In this document: positions 16,136-23,798 of the stretch, in pieces | Layout: each line of letters opens with the position of its first letter | Position numbering within the stretch: the stretch's first letter is position 1 | Assembly (NCBI GenBank): GCA_030680795.1 | Contig: JAUXUL010000048.1 | Location: forward strand, 1-64,000 | DNA: 64,000 nt | Source: Anaerolineales bacterium | GTDB taxonomy: Bacteria; Chloroflexota; Anaerolineae; Anaerolineales; Villigracilaceae | Direction of reading: 5' to 3' | The notes under the pieces: generated by a model | Database searches by the model: none | Told to the model about the DNA's origin: nothing | What the model saw: only the letters and a program-made list of their open reading frames with translations | Translations under genes and position numbers: made by a program

Positions 16136-17137
16136 ATGTTAGGCATTTGCCCAAATTGCGAGAAGGAAACTACACTGGAGTTTATTAAGCGTGATGAAAA
16201 TATCATCGTGCGTAATGAACCAATAAAAGTAAATGTTGAATTCTACAAATGTGTGGAATGTGGTGTTGAGTTTAGAGACCCTAAATCTTTAAACGACCCC
16301 TTAGCTATAGCTTATAGAGAATACCGACATGTTCATAATATGGTTCAACCTGAGCAGATAAAAGAGTTTAGGGAACAATACAATATCACTCAGCAAGAGT
16401 TGTCAAACCTTTTAGGTTGGGGAGGCGCAACTTTGAGCCGATACGAAAATGGCGCTTTGCAAGATGAAGCTCATGATACGGTTTTGCGCTTAATTCTTGA
16501 GCCGCGCAATTTCAGAGATTTGTTGGAAAATAAACCTGAGGTGGTTTCTGAGTTGAAAAGAAAAAAGATCAACGGTCTTCTAGTTGACAGCATGAAAGGT
16601 TTTGAAAAATCTTTTATGATCATGTATGAAGAATTGTTTGGTAGATATAAACCAAGTAAATATAGCGGATATAAAGAACTAGAAATTGCAAAAATATTTA
16701 ACTCGATTATTTTCTTTTGCAAAGATAGTGATGTTCCTAAAACCAAGTTAAATAAACTACTTTTTTATGCTGATTTCAAGCATTTTAAGGAATACACTGT
16801 TTCTATTACTGGGGCTCAATATGCTCATTTGCCTTTTGGTCCTGCGCCAGATCATTATCAATATTATCTTGCTGCATTGGATAATGAAGAGGAAAATATA
16901 CGGATTGAAGAGAGGGTTTTCGCTGATTATATTGGAGAGTTTTTAGTGGTAACAACTAATCCGAATTTATCGTATTTCTCGACTAGTGAATTGAAAATCT
17001 TGACTACGGTAAAGGAGTATTTTTCTAATTTTACTGCTAAGGCAATAAGCGAACTTTCTCATAGAGAAATCGGCTATCAATCAACAAAAGATGGAGACCT
17101 TATTTCTTATGAATATGCTGCAAGTTTGAATATTTGA
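16136..17137 (+). CDS. MqsA-type antitoxin with C-terminal Panacea (DUF4065/SocA-like) domain
   Basis: 333 aa in three parts. Residues 1-45 are a zinc ribbon (CPNCEKE...CVECG, as in MqsA). Residues ~75-125 are an XRE-type helix-turn-helix (FREQYNITQQELSNLLGWGGATLSRYENG). Residues ~170-330 are a Panacea/DUF4065 domain (LNKLLFYADFKHFKEYTVSITGAQYAHLPFGPAPDHY). Panacea domains are known from proteins that neutralise diverse toxins and from SocA, an adaptor of Caulobacter. The combination with the preceding toxin gene makes a toxin-antitoxin operon, here toxin first. The HTH is the likely ligand of the 32-bp palindrome. Confidence 0.85.
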   Translation: MLGICPNCEKETTLEFIKRDENIIVRNEPIKVNVEFYKCVECGVEFRDPKSLNDPLAIAYREYRHVHNMVQPEQIKEFREQYNITQQELSNLLGWGGATLSRYENGALQDEAHDTVLRLILEPRNFRDLLENKPEVVSELKRKKINGLLVDSMKGFEKSFMIMYEELFGRYKPSKYSGYKELEIAKIFNSIIFFCKDSDVPKTKLNKLLFYADFKHFKEYTVSITGAQYAHLPFGPAPDHYQYYLAALDNEEENIRIEERVFADYIGEFLVVTTNPNLSYFSTSELKILTTVKEYFSNFTAKAISELSHREIGYQSTKDGDLISYEYAASLNI

Positions 17138-17173
17138 TTTTTGAGCTGGCAATTTAGAATTTTTATTATCTTT

Positions 17174-17215
17174 AATCCTCCCTGTAATGTTGTTGGCATA
17201 GGGAGGATTTATTTC
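17174..17215 (+). terminator. Terminator of the MqsR-like/Panacea operon
   Basis: AATCCTCCCT (17174-17183) pairs perfectly with AGGGAGGATT (17200-17209), followed by TATTTC. Confidence 0.7.
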
Positions 17216-17280
17216 AAAGTTTTGTGTCTGTATTATTATTTGTGAATGAAGAACTGGCTTAGATTTGAGATGTGTGTTTG

Positions 17281-17320
17281 TGCGAGGGGCTGATTAATGA
17301 TGAGTCATGTCCGCGTGAGG
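17281..17320 (+). repeat. 40-bp repeat R1
   Basis: Begins TGCGAGGGGCTGATTAATGA and continues TGAGTCATGTCCGCGTGAGG. It is nearly identical to R2 (17465-17504) and related to R3 (17857-17896). Confidence 0.8.
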
Positions 17321-17464
17321 TGGTCAACGGGTGGAAACGGCGGGATAAATCCCTGTCTTATTGCGTGGAAGTCCGCTCAAAGCGGACTCGCGCAATTAGC
17401 ACGAAGTGCTTCCATGTATTATGCGAGGGGTTTACCCCGAACGTGATGTGGAGATGCACACGTC
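17321..17464 (+). other. Hairpin-dense non-coding spacer between repeats R1 and R2
   Basis: No supported ORF. Four nested or tandem stems are visible in about 110 bases: GGGAT/ATCCC; ATTGCG..CGCAAT enclosing GTCCGCT-CAA-AGCGGAC; AGCAC/GTGCT; and GGGGT-TTA-CCCC. TGGAAG (17368 region) can also pair with CTTCCA (17410 region). It may be a structured RNA or a recombination site; no known RNA family is recognised. Confidence 0.45.
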
Positions 17465-17504
17465 TGCGAAGGGCTGATTAATGATGAGTCATGTCCGCGC
17501 GAGG
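17465..17504 (+). repeat. 40-bp repeat R2
   Basis: TGCGAAGGGCTGATTAATGA followed by TGAGTCATGTCCGCGCGAGG. Two differences from R1 in 40 bases. It precedes the hicB relic. Confidence 0.8.
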
Positions 17505-17552
17505 GGGAGTATCGTAAAAGAGTATAATCACTTCAACGAAAGGCAGGCTGAA

Positions 17553-17811
17553 ATGACTTTTACTGTCGAATATGAACAGGAAGAAGACGGTCGCTGGCTG
17601 GCGGAGGTGAAAGAATTGCCAGGCGTGATGGTCTATGGAAAAGACCCAGACGATGCAATGGCTCATGCACAAGCATTGGCGTTACGAGTAGTTGCAGATC
17701 GCCTTGAAAACGGGGAAAGTATTTCCTGCTATTCATGATAATGATGAAATTGGGCCGAAGATGTTGGCGAGAATGGCAAGGGTCACTGGTTTGAAACCAG
17801 AAGATTTGTAG
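17553..17811 (+). pseudogene. hicB: HicB-family antitoxin, apparently frameshifted near codon 58
   Basis: The open frame encodes 61 aa: MTFTVEYEQEEDGRWLAEV, then KELPGVMVYGKDPDDAMAHAQALALRVVADRLENGESI, a HicB partial-RNase-H fold with the usual LPGV-x-YG turn. After GESI the frame stops, but skipping one T in the run at about 17720 continues PAIHDNDEIGPKMLARMARV to a TAG at 17809-17811. I infer a one-base insertion (or a sequencing error). No HicA toxin gene is adjacent, so it is an orphan. A terminator follows. Confidence 0.6.
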
Positions 17812-17813
17812 GC

Positions 17814-17850
17814 AAACGAGTAGCGGAAAAGAACCTGCTGCTCGTTTTAT
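17814..17850 (+). terminator. Terminator downstream of hicB
   Basis: AAACGAGTAG (17814-17823) pairs with CTGCTCGTTT (17838-17847), one G-T wobble, with a T-rich tail TTTTATTTTAT. Confidence 0.7.
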
Positions 17851-17856
17851 TTTATC

Positions 17857-17896
17857 CGCGAGGGGCTGATTAATAATGAGCCGTGTTCAACTGAGG
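17857..17896 (+). repeat. 40-bp repeat R3 (diverged)
   Basis: Same framework as R1 and R2 (CGCGAGGGGCTGATTAATAA ... CTGAGG) with several substitutions. It lies immediately after the hicB terminator and 40 bp before the lysoplasmalogenase-like gene. Confidence 0.7.
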
Positions 17897-17935
17897 AATA
17901 CATCTCATGATACGATATAAATTGGGAGGCTTTCT

Positions 17936-18604
17936 TTGAATATCCTATTGATCGCCGCGTTTGTGTTTGCCGCGCTTGAGGCGCTGGCTTTGTCAAAGAA
18001 TTTGCTGAGGCTGGAATACATTGCCAAGCCTGCTGTGATGCTGGCCCTGTTCTTCTGGCTGTGGACCTCCGCTGGATTGAACGGGGTTTTGCTGTGGTTC
18101 GGGCTGGGGCTTCTTCTGTCACTTGTGGGGGATGTACTGCTGATGATCTCACTTGACCGTTTATTCCTGGCGGGACTGGTCGCATTTTTGTCCGCGCATA
18201 TCGCGTATGTGATCGGCTTCAATATTCCTTTGCCAGAGATGTCTGTCTGGGGGATAGCCCTGGCGGTCATGATCGGCGTGGGCGGGGCGAGAGTCATTCG
18301 CAGGATCATTGCTGCGCTGGCCGCGCGTGGGCAAGGTCACATGCGAGGGCCGATCTTGGTTTACAGTATCGTCATCTCGCTGATGGTCCTGTCTGCCATG
18401 TTGAAGCTGACCGACGTTAAGTGGGAAGCGGGCGCGGCGCTACTTGTCAGCCTTGGCGCATTCCTGTTCTATATCTCCGACATTATTCTCGCGTGGCACA
18501 AATTCGTCGCTCCCATCCAGCATGGGCGCATTTATAACATCGCTGCATATCATCTCGGTCAAATAGCTTTGATCGCGGGGGTTATCACGCAATATTCGCT
18601 TTAA
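17936..18604 (+). CDS. Lysoplasmalogenase-like YhhN/TMEM86 membrane protein
   Basis: 222 aa, eight predicted membrane segments. The YhhN hallmarks are GLGLLLSLVGDVLLMISLDRLFLAGLVAFLSAHIAYV and LVSLGAFLFYISDIILAWHKF followed by YNIAAYHLGQIALI, with conserved Asp residues in membrane helices. TMEM86B cleaves the vinyl-ether bond of lysoplasmalogens; bacterial members are poorly studied. The start is TTG at 17936 after GGGAGG. It is monocistronic, downstream of the toxin-antitoxin strip. Confidence 0.85.
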   Translation: MNILLIAAFVFAALEALALSKNLLRLEYIAKPAVMLALFFWLWTSAGLNGVLLWFGLGLLLSLVGDVLLMISLDRLFLAGLVAFLSAHIAYVIGFNIPLPEMSVWGIALAVMIGVGGARVIRRIIAALAARGQGHMRGPILVYSIVISLMVLSAMLKLTDVKWEAGAALLVSLGAFLFYISDIILAWHKFVAPIQHGRIYNIAAYHLGQIALIAGVITQYSL

Positions 18605-18618
18605 GATTCCAATTCTTT

Positions 18619-18691
18619 AAACACGAAGGCGGTGCGTTGACCCTGCCGAAACAATACAAAGTGCACAAAGGTTATAAACAAACCTTCGTGT
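18619..18691. repeat. Inverted repeat in the convergent spacer after the YhhN gene
   Basis: AACACGAAGG (18619-18628) is inverted as CCTTCGTGTT (18682-18691), ~53 bp apart, followed by CTTTGTGTCCTTTGTGG. It lies between convergent genes and contains no ORF. Confidence 0.55.
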
Positions 18692-18728
18692 TCCTTTGTG
18701 TCCTTTGTGGTTAATTGATTTTCAAATA

Positions 18729-20606
18729 TCATTCCAGCGTCACAATGTGTTGATGGATCAAGTGCGCGTAGCGGTTTTGCAAACGGATGAAATGGTTTTG
18801 GATCGCATCCGCTTCGGAGCCTTCCAGCACAAGGAACTTTCCTTTTTCGACACCGTTGCGCGCGATCTCGCGGCAGACTGCTTCAGTGATCAACTCTGCC
18901 AAGAGCACCTGACCCTGCCGGGTGGTATCGAGACGGTAGATTTCATCCAAATAAATTTTTACCGAAGGCGCGGCAGTTGCGATCACAATGCTCGAATTGA
19001 CACGGTCAAAATAAACTCGCTGACGCGGATCGGAGCGGTCATCAAAACGAATATCTGTGAACAAAGCATGGCTGCTTCTTGTTGGCGGCGCAGCCAGTGT
19101 TTCTTTTTTGGAATGCACCTGCACGATTGCCTGGGCCCTGTTCCTGCCAAGATACGCGGTCACAACCCCTTCACTGCCCACCTGCCTGCCTTCCACTTTC
19201 ACGCGCGCTTCCAAAATGGTCGCGTCCGTTTTATGCGGCTTGAGCAGCACCTGCGGAGTTAACGTAATGATTTCAGGGCTGTTGGAAATAACGGTGACCG
19301 TTGCACCCGCTCTTCCATTTTCACCTAATCCAACGCGCAAGATCAATGCGGCGGTTTGTCCTGTTTGCACATAAAGCCGTTCGGGAAAAAACCCAATCCC
19401 GGATTCTGGCAATTCAATTGCCTTATGAAAATCGCCTTCTCTTTGATCGCGGAGTTCGGTCAGTGCAATCGTATTCAACTCATGCAAGGCATGGTCTAAT
19501 TTATTACGTAACTTTTTATCCAGTTTTGTTTGCTCATCATGGAGCGAATGTTCGCGTTCCGCTTGAACGAGCGGTTCAAGTTTACTTTCCACTGCAAGTT
19601 TCAACGCCTTCGCAAATGGATGCGTCCAGTTTATGCCGTCTCGTGTTGCCGTCAAGACGGGTTCGTCGTTCTTTAACAAATCATGCAAATGGTCGCATTG
19701 GATCGAACCGTAAAAATAAGCCGCATACGGGTCACTCTCAAACTTGAGCATGGTCAGCGAAACCACGGTCGCCTTGCTGATCACCAGCAAACCGCCGTCT
19801 GCATAATCACCCTCCTCGCTTCTTGTTGATAATTGGATTCCCGACCGATAGACCTCCAGTTTGGCTGTGGCAGGATAGCCCTCAATTTTGATCCTCTCGC
19901 TCAGGACTTTTTCGCCTCGCGGTGACTTGTAGCTGAGTAGGTGTTCCTGACGAATATTCCCGTCTGACGCAATATCCCGCAAAATGATCTTGCGCCTCGG
20001 GTTGCTCATAATCGGACGGAGTTCAAAATGCCTCTGCAGATAATTCCTGAAATTATCGAACTGCGGCACTTTTACATCACCGCGCGAAATATTGATCTCA
20101 AGGACCGTTCCATTCCCTTCAAAGACCCCATACTTCTCGCGCAGAGGGACAGTGGCTCTGATTGGCTCATCGAGGTCAAAGGTTGGGACACCTTTCTTGA
20201 TCAGCAGGGAGCATGAATAAAAATTGCCGCCTTTGAACGACGAGACATAGCCATGTCCCAGCCCAAAAATGGAATCTTTCAGACCGCGCCCCCACAAGCC
20301 GCGCACATGTTTATCTTCCTTCAATCCGCTGGTCGCTTCGCCATACGTGCCGACCACCTTGTCCATGCGCAGGTCGGTCATTCCCTCGGCATGGTCGCGC
20401 ACGCGGATGATGGAATTTTTATGTTTCCTCTTCACGTCAATGACGATCTCACCGTCCACTGCCCAGCCTGCATGTTCGAGGCGTGAATAACTGTCATTGC
20501 AATTGGTAATCACCTCCACCAGCGCGCGCAAGACATCTTTTCTGATCGCCTGGTCTGCTTGTTGCAGTGCCACCCGGTCTGCGTATTGTAATTTTCTACT
20601 GCTCAC
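18729..20606 (-). CDS. GHKL (MORC/Hsp90-like) ATPase, 625 aa
   Basis: The N-terminal GHKL ATP-binding module is clear: N-box RALVEVITNCNDSYSR (~27-42), G1 box IIRVRDHAEGMT (~65-76), and G2 box GLWGRGLKDSIFGLGHG (~103-119). A second-domain transducer-like segment follows (YRSGIQLSTRSEEGDYADGG), then a helical region and a C-terminal beta-rich part. This resembles the bacterial MORC-like ATPases described next to restriction-modification genes. The starting codon is GTG. It lies 70 bp after a histone-H1-like gene on the same strand, with a strong hairpin between them. A nucleic-acid or defence role is inference. No methylase or nuclease is adjacent. Confidence 0.8.
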   Translation of the reverse strand: MSSRKLQYADRVALQQADQAIRKDVLRALVEVITNCNDSYSRLEHAGWAVDGEIVIDVKRKHKNSIIRVRDHAEGMTDLRMDKVVGTYGEATSGLKEDKHVRGLWGRGLKDSIFGLGHGYVSSFKGGNFYSCSLLIKKGVPTFDLDEPIRATVPLREKYGVFEGNGTVLEINISRGDVKVPQFDNFRNYLQRHFELRPIMSNPRRKIILRDIASDGNIRQEHLLSYKSPRGEKVLSERIKIEGYPATAKLEVYRSGIQLSTRSEEGDYADGGLLVISKATVVSLTMLKFESDPYAAYFYGSIQCDHLHDLLKNDEPVLTATRDGINWTHPFAKALKLAVESKLEPLVQAEREHSLHDEQTKLDKKLRNKLDHALHELNTIALTELRDQREGDFHKAIELPESGIGFFPERLYVQTGQTAALILRVGLGENGRAGATVTVISNSPEIITLTPQVLLKPHKTDATILEARVKVEGRQVGSEGVVTAYLGRNRAQAIVQVHSKKETLAAPPTRSSHALFTDIRFDDRSDPRQRVYFDRVNSSIVIATAAPSVKIYLDEIYRLDTTRQGQVLLAELITEAVCREIARNGVEKGKFLVLEGSEADAIQNHFIRLQNRYAHLIHQHIVTLE

Positions 20607-20635
20607 GATAAAAATACCTTTTCATTTCACATGCC

Positions 20636-20673
20636 TTTGCGCCATCGCGAAATCACACTCTCGATGGCACAAA
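20636..20673 (-). promoter_or_regulatory. Intra-operon hairpin between the lysine-rich gene and the GHKL ATPase
   Basis: TTTGCGCCATCG (20636-20647) and CGATGGCACAAA (20662-20673) form a 12-bp stem with one wobble and a 14-base loop, just after the upstream gene's stop. It could attenuate or process the message. Confidence 0.5.
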
Positions 20674-20676
20674 AGA

Positions 20677-21846
20677 CTACCTCTTCTTATTTATTTTCTT
20701 TCGAGTCGGTCTCAACAAGGCAGAAAAACTTTCCTCGCAAAAATTCAGGAAAGTCGTCAGGTCTCTTCTGTTGTGGATATTGACATAGCCTCTGAACAGG
20801 TTCACATTCCGTGCCAGCGTTTCTGGTGGCGACTCCATTGTGCATAGCAGCAGGCTTCTAAAGTCAAATTCACTGATTCTTGATTTACTGCCATTCTTTT
20901 TATATTGGCGAAAAGCGTCTGATGATTCCATCAAACGTATGACTTTTCCTGCTTTCGCCTTCTCTTCCCTGGATACATGGCTCGCTGCAGCTGGCGCAAT
21001 GGTCTTGACCGGCTGAGGCGCAATGGCTTTTTTCCTTTGAGTTGAAGGTTGTACGGGTTTTACTTTCTTATCTTGAGGCAGCAGTGAATGCGCCATGCTC
21101 AGTTGGGCTGGCTGCGCAATTTTTCCAGCGCTTGGTTTCCGCGGTTTTTTCCTAAGGGGCGCTTTTTTAACAGAAACTGGCGCTGGCAATTTCACTAACT
21201 TTTTACCAGGTTTCTCTGCCTTCTTTTTCAAAGGAAGAGTCGCTTGTTTTACTTTAACAGGTTTTGTCTCAATCGTTGGTTTAGCAGGCTTAAAATGTTT
21301 TGGGACGATCTTCTTAACAAACCTGCTCACCTGCTTTTTAAGTGATTTCTTCTTTGCAGCCGGTGCAACGAATTTTTTCTTTTGCAGAATAACTTTTGTT
21401 TTCATTACCCGTTTTTTAATAGGTTTAACAGGAGCAGCCTTCTTTATTACTAAACCAGTCTCTTTCTTTACCTTTACAGGCACAGGCTTGACCAGCCCCA
21501 ACGCCCTGGCAATTCTTTTTGCAAGTTGTTTCCCTTTGTACTTCAGGGAAAAACCATCCGCTGCATTGCCTTTGATATTTCCTTTTTCCCTGCCAGCATT
21601 CAAACGACGGATCACCAGCGCGGAATCAGGCCAGTGTGGATAATGCTTCAGCGAGAAACTGTGTGGAAACAACCTGAAACAAACTGAAACGATTTCCTCT
21701 ACTGTGGCAGTCACTCCCTGTTCCTGCAAATAATGCACAACATAAACGATGAGTTTATTCAACGCGATCTTTGAATAAACATCCAGCTCGATTTTGGGAA
21801 GATTCTTTATTTTTATTTTTTTTGCAACGGTCGCCCTGGATGCCAT
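20677..21846 (-). CDS. Lysine-rich, histone-H1-like protein with winged-helix-like N-domain
   Basis: 389 aa from the ATG at 21846. Residues ~10-110 are a compact helical domain (LIVYVVHYLQEQGVTATVEEIV ... WPDSALVIRRLNAGREKGNI) that looks like a winged helix. Residues ~115-285 are a low-complexity linker of KKxxPxK/KPxKK repeats. The last ~90 residues are another folded domain (DFRSLLLCTMESPPETLARNVNLFRGYVNIHNRRDLTTFLNFC). The design is like nucleoid-type proteins. It precedes the GHKL ATPase in a two-gene unit, so I infer that it targets or loads that ATPase on DNA. No family name recognised. Confidence 0.65.
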   Translation of the reverse strand: MASRATVAKKIKIKNLPKIELDVYSKIALNKLIVYVVHYLQEQGVTATVEEIVSVCFRLFPHSFSLKHYPHWPDSALVIRRLNAGREKGNIKGNAADGFSLKYKGKQLAKRIARALGLVKPVPVKVKKETGLVIKKAAPVKPIKKRVMKTKVILQKKKFVAPAAKKKSLKKQVSRFVKKIVPKHFKPAKPTIETKPVKVKQATLPLKKKAEKPGKKLVKLPAPVSVKKAPLRKKPRKPSAGKIAQPAQLSMAHSLLPQDKKVKPVQPSTQRKKAIAPQPVKTIAPAAASHVSREEKAKAGKVIRLMESSDAFRQYKKNGSKSRISEFDFRSLLLCTMESPPETLARNVNLFRGYVNIHNRRDLTTFLNFCEESFSALLRPTRKKINKKR

Positions 21847-21910
21847 AATTACAATTTGCCTTCTCTGCTTTATTGTGGTTCGCAATATTCTAACTGACTC
21901 TCAAATTTTT

Positions 21911-23461
21911 TTATTGATTTGCGTCACCTTCAACCTTATATACCGTTACATTATATTCGGGGTTGGCATATACCACCACAAATTTGCCTGACTCTGAATT
22001 TAAAACAGGCAAAATCTGCTTTTCAGTGAACTCATCCAACTCCGATGTACGAGGCGACTGTAGTTTCGGTGAGATGATAATATAGTCAATCCCCTGATTG
22101 TTCAGGTATTTCTCCAGGTCCTGTCCCTCATTTGGATAGCCGATGGTTTTTCTTTGCGTATGCACATAAACAGGGACAGGTTCATTTACCATGACGATTG
22201 CGTCTGACGGTGCATTTTCTGCGACCCAGCTTGTTCCGATAGACAGATCCGTCATCTGTTCCATGACCGGGTTGCGCCAATCCTGAAGATTGCGTACCAG
22301 CAGCGTTAAGGCGATGATGCCGCCCACACCCGCCGCAATGCGCATCCCGAGCATGATCTTGTTGCGAGTCAATTTGATAATGATCCAGGTTATTCCCTGC
22401 ATCAAATAAAAATAAAGAAATGGTATGATCGGGATCAGAAAGCGCGCCTTTACACTCCCAACTCTGGGATTCCAAAATGCCAGAATTCCAAAAATGTAAA
22501 TGATGAAATATATATCCATCGCATGGATTTTATTGCGCGAACCTGCCATTCCGAAAATGACCAGAAGTATGATGGCTGCATTGAGAATCGCTGGCAATAT
22601 CTGTAATCCGTAATGGCTTAAAAGTGACGTCACTTTTGAGCCGAAGATGGGGAACAAGGAACCCGCGAAAACCTCGTTGAAATAGCCGAGTGCGTTCGAC
22701 CACATCTGCCCGATCTTTTCGATGACTGAACCGTTGAATACCTGTGACTGATAACTCGCTGAGACCAGCGCGCCGCCATTGCTCAGGTTGATCCACATTT
22801 GTAAGAGCGCGCCCACCATGAACACGCCCATCGTAAGCCCTGCTTCGCGAAAGCGGCGGGTAAGCAGGAAGGTAATAAACAGCGCAATAGGCAATGAAAT
22901 CCCGATCGTTCTAATTAATTGAGAATATAAAGCAATGACTGCGATCAGAATGATAAGCCAGTCCTTTTTGCCTCCAGTCTTGCTTTTCCATGAGTCGAAA
23001 AAGTCCAGCGCGAGCAAAGAGAAAAATAGATAAGCAGATTCAGACATCACCGTAACGGATGTCCCAACCAGCAGTGGATTCACTGCAACCAGGCCAGTGA
23101 CAATCTCAAGGTGGGGGGATTCGATCCGCCTTGAGAAAAGTTTGTAAATTAATAGTATGGATGCCAGCCAGAGCAAAAGTGAGAATAATTTTAGAATTGT
23201 ATAATTGCCTGGGAAAAGAAAGGTGAAGAGGGTCAGTAAAATAGGCCAGCCGGGTGGGAAGGCACGCTCCATTTGCGGACGTGGAAAGTTGATCAACTGA
23301 TACCCCTGTCCGCTGGAGAGGCTTTCAGCGAGGATAATGTAATGTGCGTCGTCGTAGGATGCGCCCAATTGAAGCGAATTGAAGCGCATTAATCCCAGCG
23401 CTGCGCTGATTGTTATGAAGATTATCAGGATATATTTTGAGAAACGATGGGTCTGTTGCAT
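21911..23461 (-). CDS. GT-C fold membrane glycosyltransferase (ArnT/PMT-like)
   Basis: 516 aa with about ten membrane helices and a C-terminal extracytoplasmic domain. The first loop holds SYDDAHYIILAESLSSGQGY, carrying the acidic catalytic residue region of GT39/ArnT-type enzymes that use polyprenyl-phosphate sugars. FPPGWPILLTLFTFLFP is another typical motif. It probably transfers a sugar to lipid or protein at the outer face of the membrane; donor and acceptor are unknown. It is divergent from the YdcZ-like gene across a MITE-like element. Confidence 0.8.
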   Translation of the reverse strand: MQQTHRFSKYILIIFITISAALGLMRFNSLQLGASYDDAHYIILAESLSSGQGYQLINFPRPQMERAFPPGWPILLTLFTFLFPGNYTILKLFSLLLWLASILLIYKLFSRRIESPHLEIVTGLVAVNPLLVGTSVTVMSESAYLFFSLLALDFFDSWKSKTGGKKDWLIILIAVIALYSQLIRTIGISLPIALFITFLLTRRFREAGLTMGVFMVGALLQMWINLSNGGALVSASYQSQVFNGSVIEKIGQMWSNALGYFNEVFAGSLFPIFGSKVTSLLSHYGLQILPAILNAAIILLVIFGMAGSRNKIHAMDIYFIIYIFGILAFWNPRVGSVKARFLIPIIPFLYFYLMQGITWIIIKLTRNKIMLGMRIAAGVGGIIALTLLVRNLQDWRNPVMEQMTDLSIGTSWVAENAPSDAIVMVNEPVPVYVHTQRKTIGYPNEGQDLEKYLNNQGIDYIIISPKLQSPRTSELDEFTEKQILPVLNSESGKFVVVYANPEYNVTVYKVEGDANQ

Positions 23462-23545
23462 GGTGGCTTAATCTTATCAGGTTTGGGGGCAGCAGGTGCA
23501 TCATTTCGAAATTATCAACCCGTCGTGAAGGGTTGATGCAATTTA

Positions 23546-23780
23546 TAATCACTCACCTTACGCACTCAGTCGTGATTCTCTGAGCAGAGCGAAGGGTCTC
23601 TATCTCTGAAAACCGAGTTTCTCACCGCACTGGCGCGCGGCGCAAGTGTCGCTACGCTACCAAGGAACAAGATTGGTTGTTGTGCGGCATGAATGTCGCG
23701 CTACGTTTCTTCCGCTTTAACAGCGACTTTTTTTTCGCTGTGGGTTTACTCAGAATGACACTGCGTAAGGTAAGTAATTA
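23546..23780. repeat. MITE-like element, copy 2 (235 bp)
   Basis: The left end TAATCACTCACCTTACGCACT and right end ACTGCGTAAGGTAAGTAATTA are inverted copies. The internal start GATTCTCTGAGCAGAGCGAAGGG matches copy 3. The interior is longer than in the other copies and includes an AACAGCGACTTTTTTTTCGCTG hairpin. No ORF. It fills the spacer 23462-23798. Confidence 0.75.
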
Positions 23781-23798
23781 AATAAAAAAGGATAAATC

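Noticed and set aside
17281-17320. Hammerhead-ribozyme-like CTGATTAATGATGAGTC in the 40-bp repeat
   Set aside because: The core CUGAUGA and partner GAAA with stem II/III are not formed; only a partial match.
17281-17464. Possible group II intron start (GTGCG-like)
   Set aside because: No domain V-type hairpin, no maturase ORF and no 3' AY boundary.
17272-17481. Small plus-strand ORF in the R1-R2 repeat region
   Set aside because: It is made of the repeat and hairpin sequences, shares no protein motif, and has no ribosome site.
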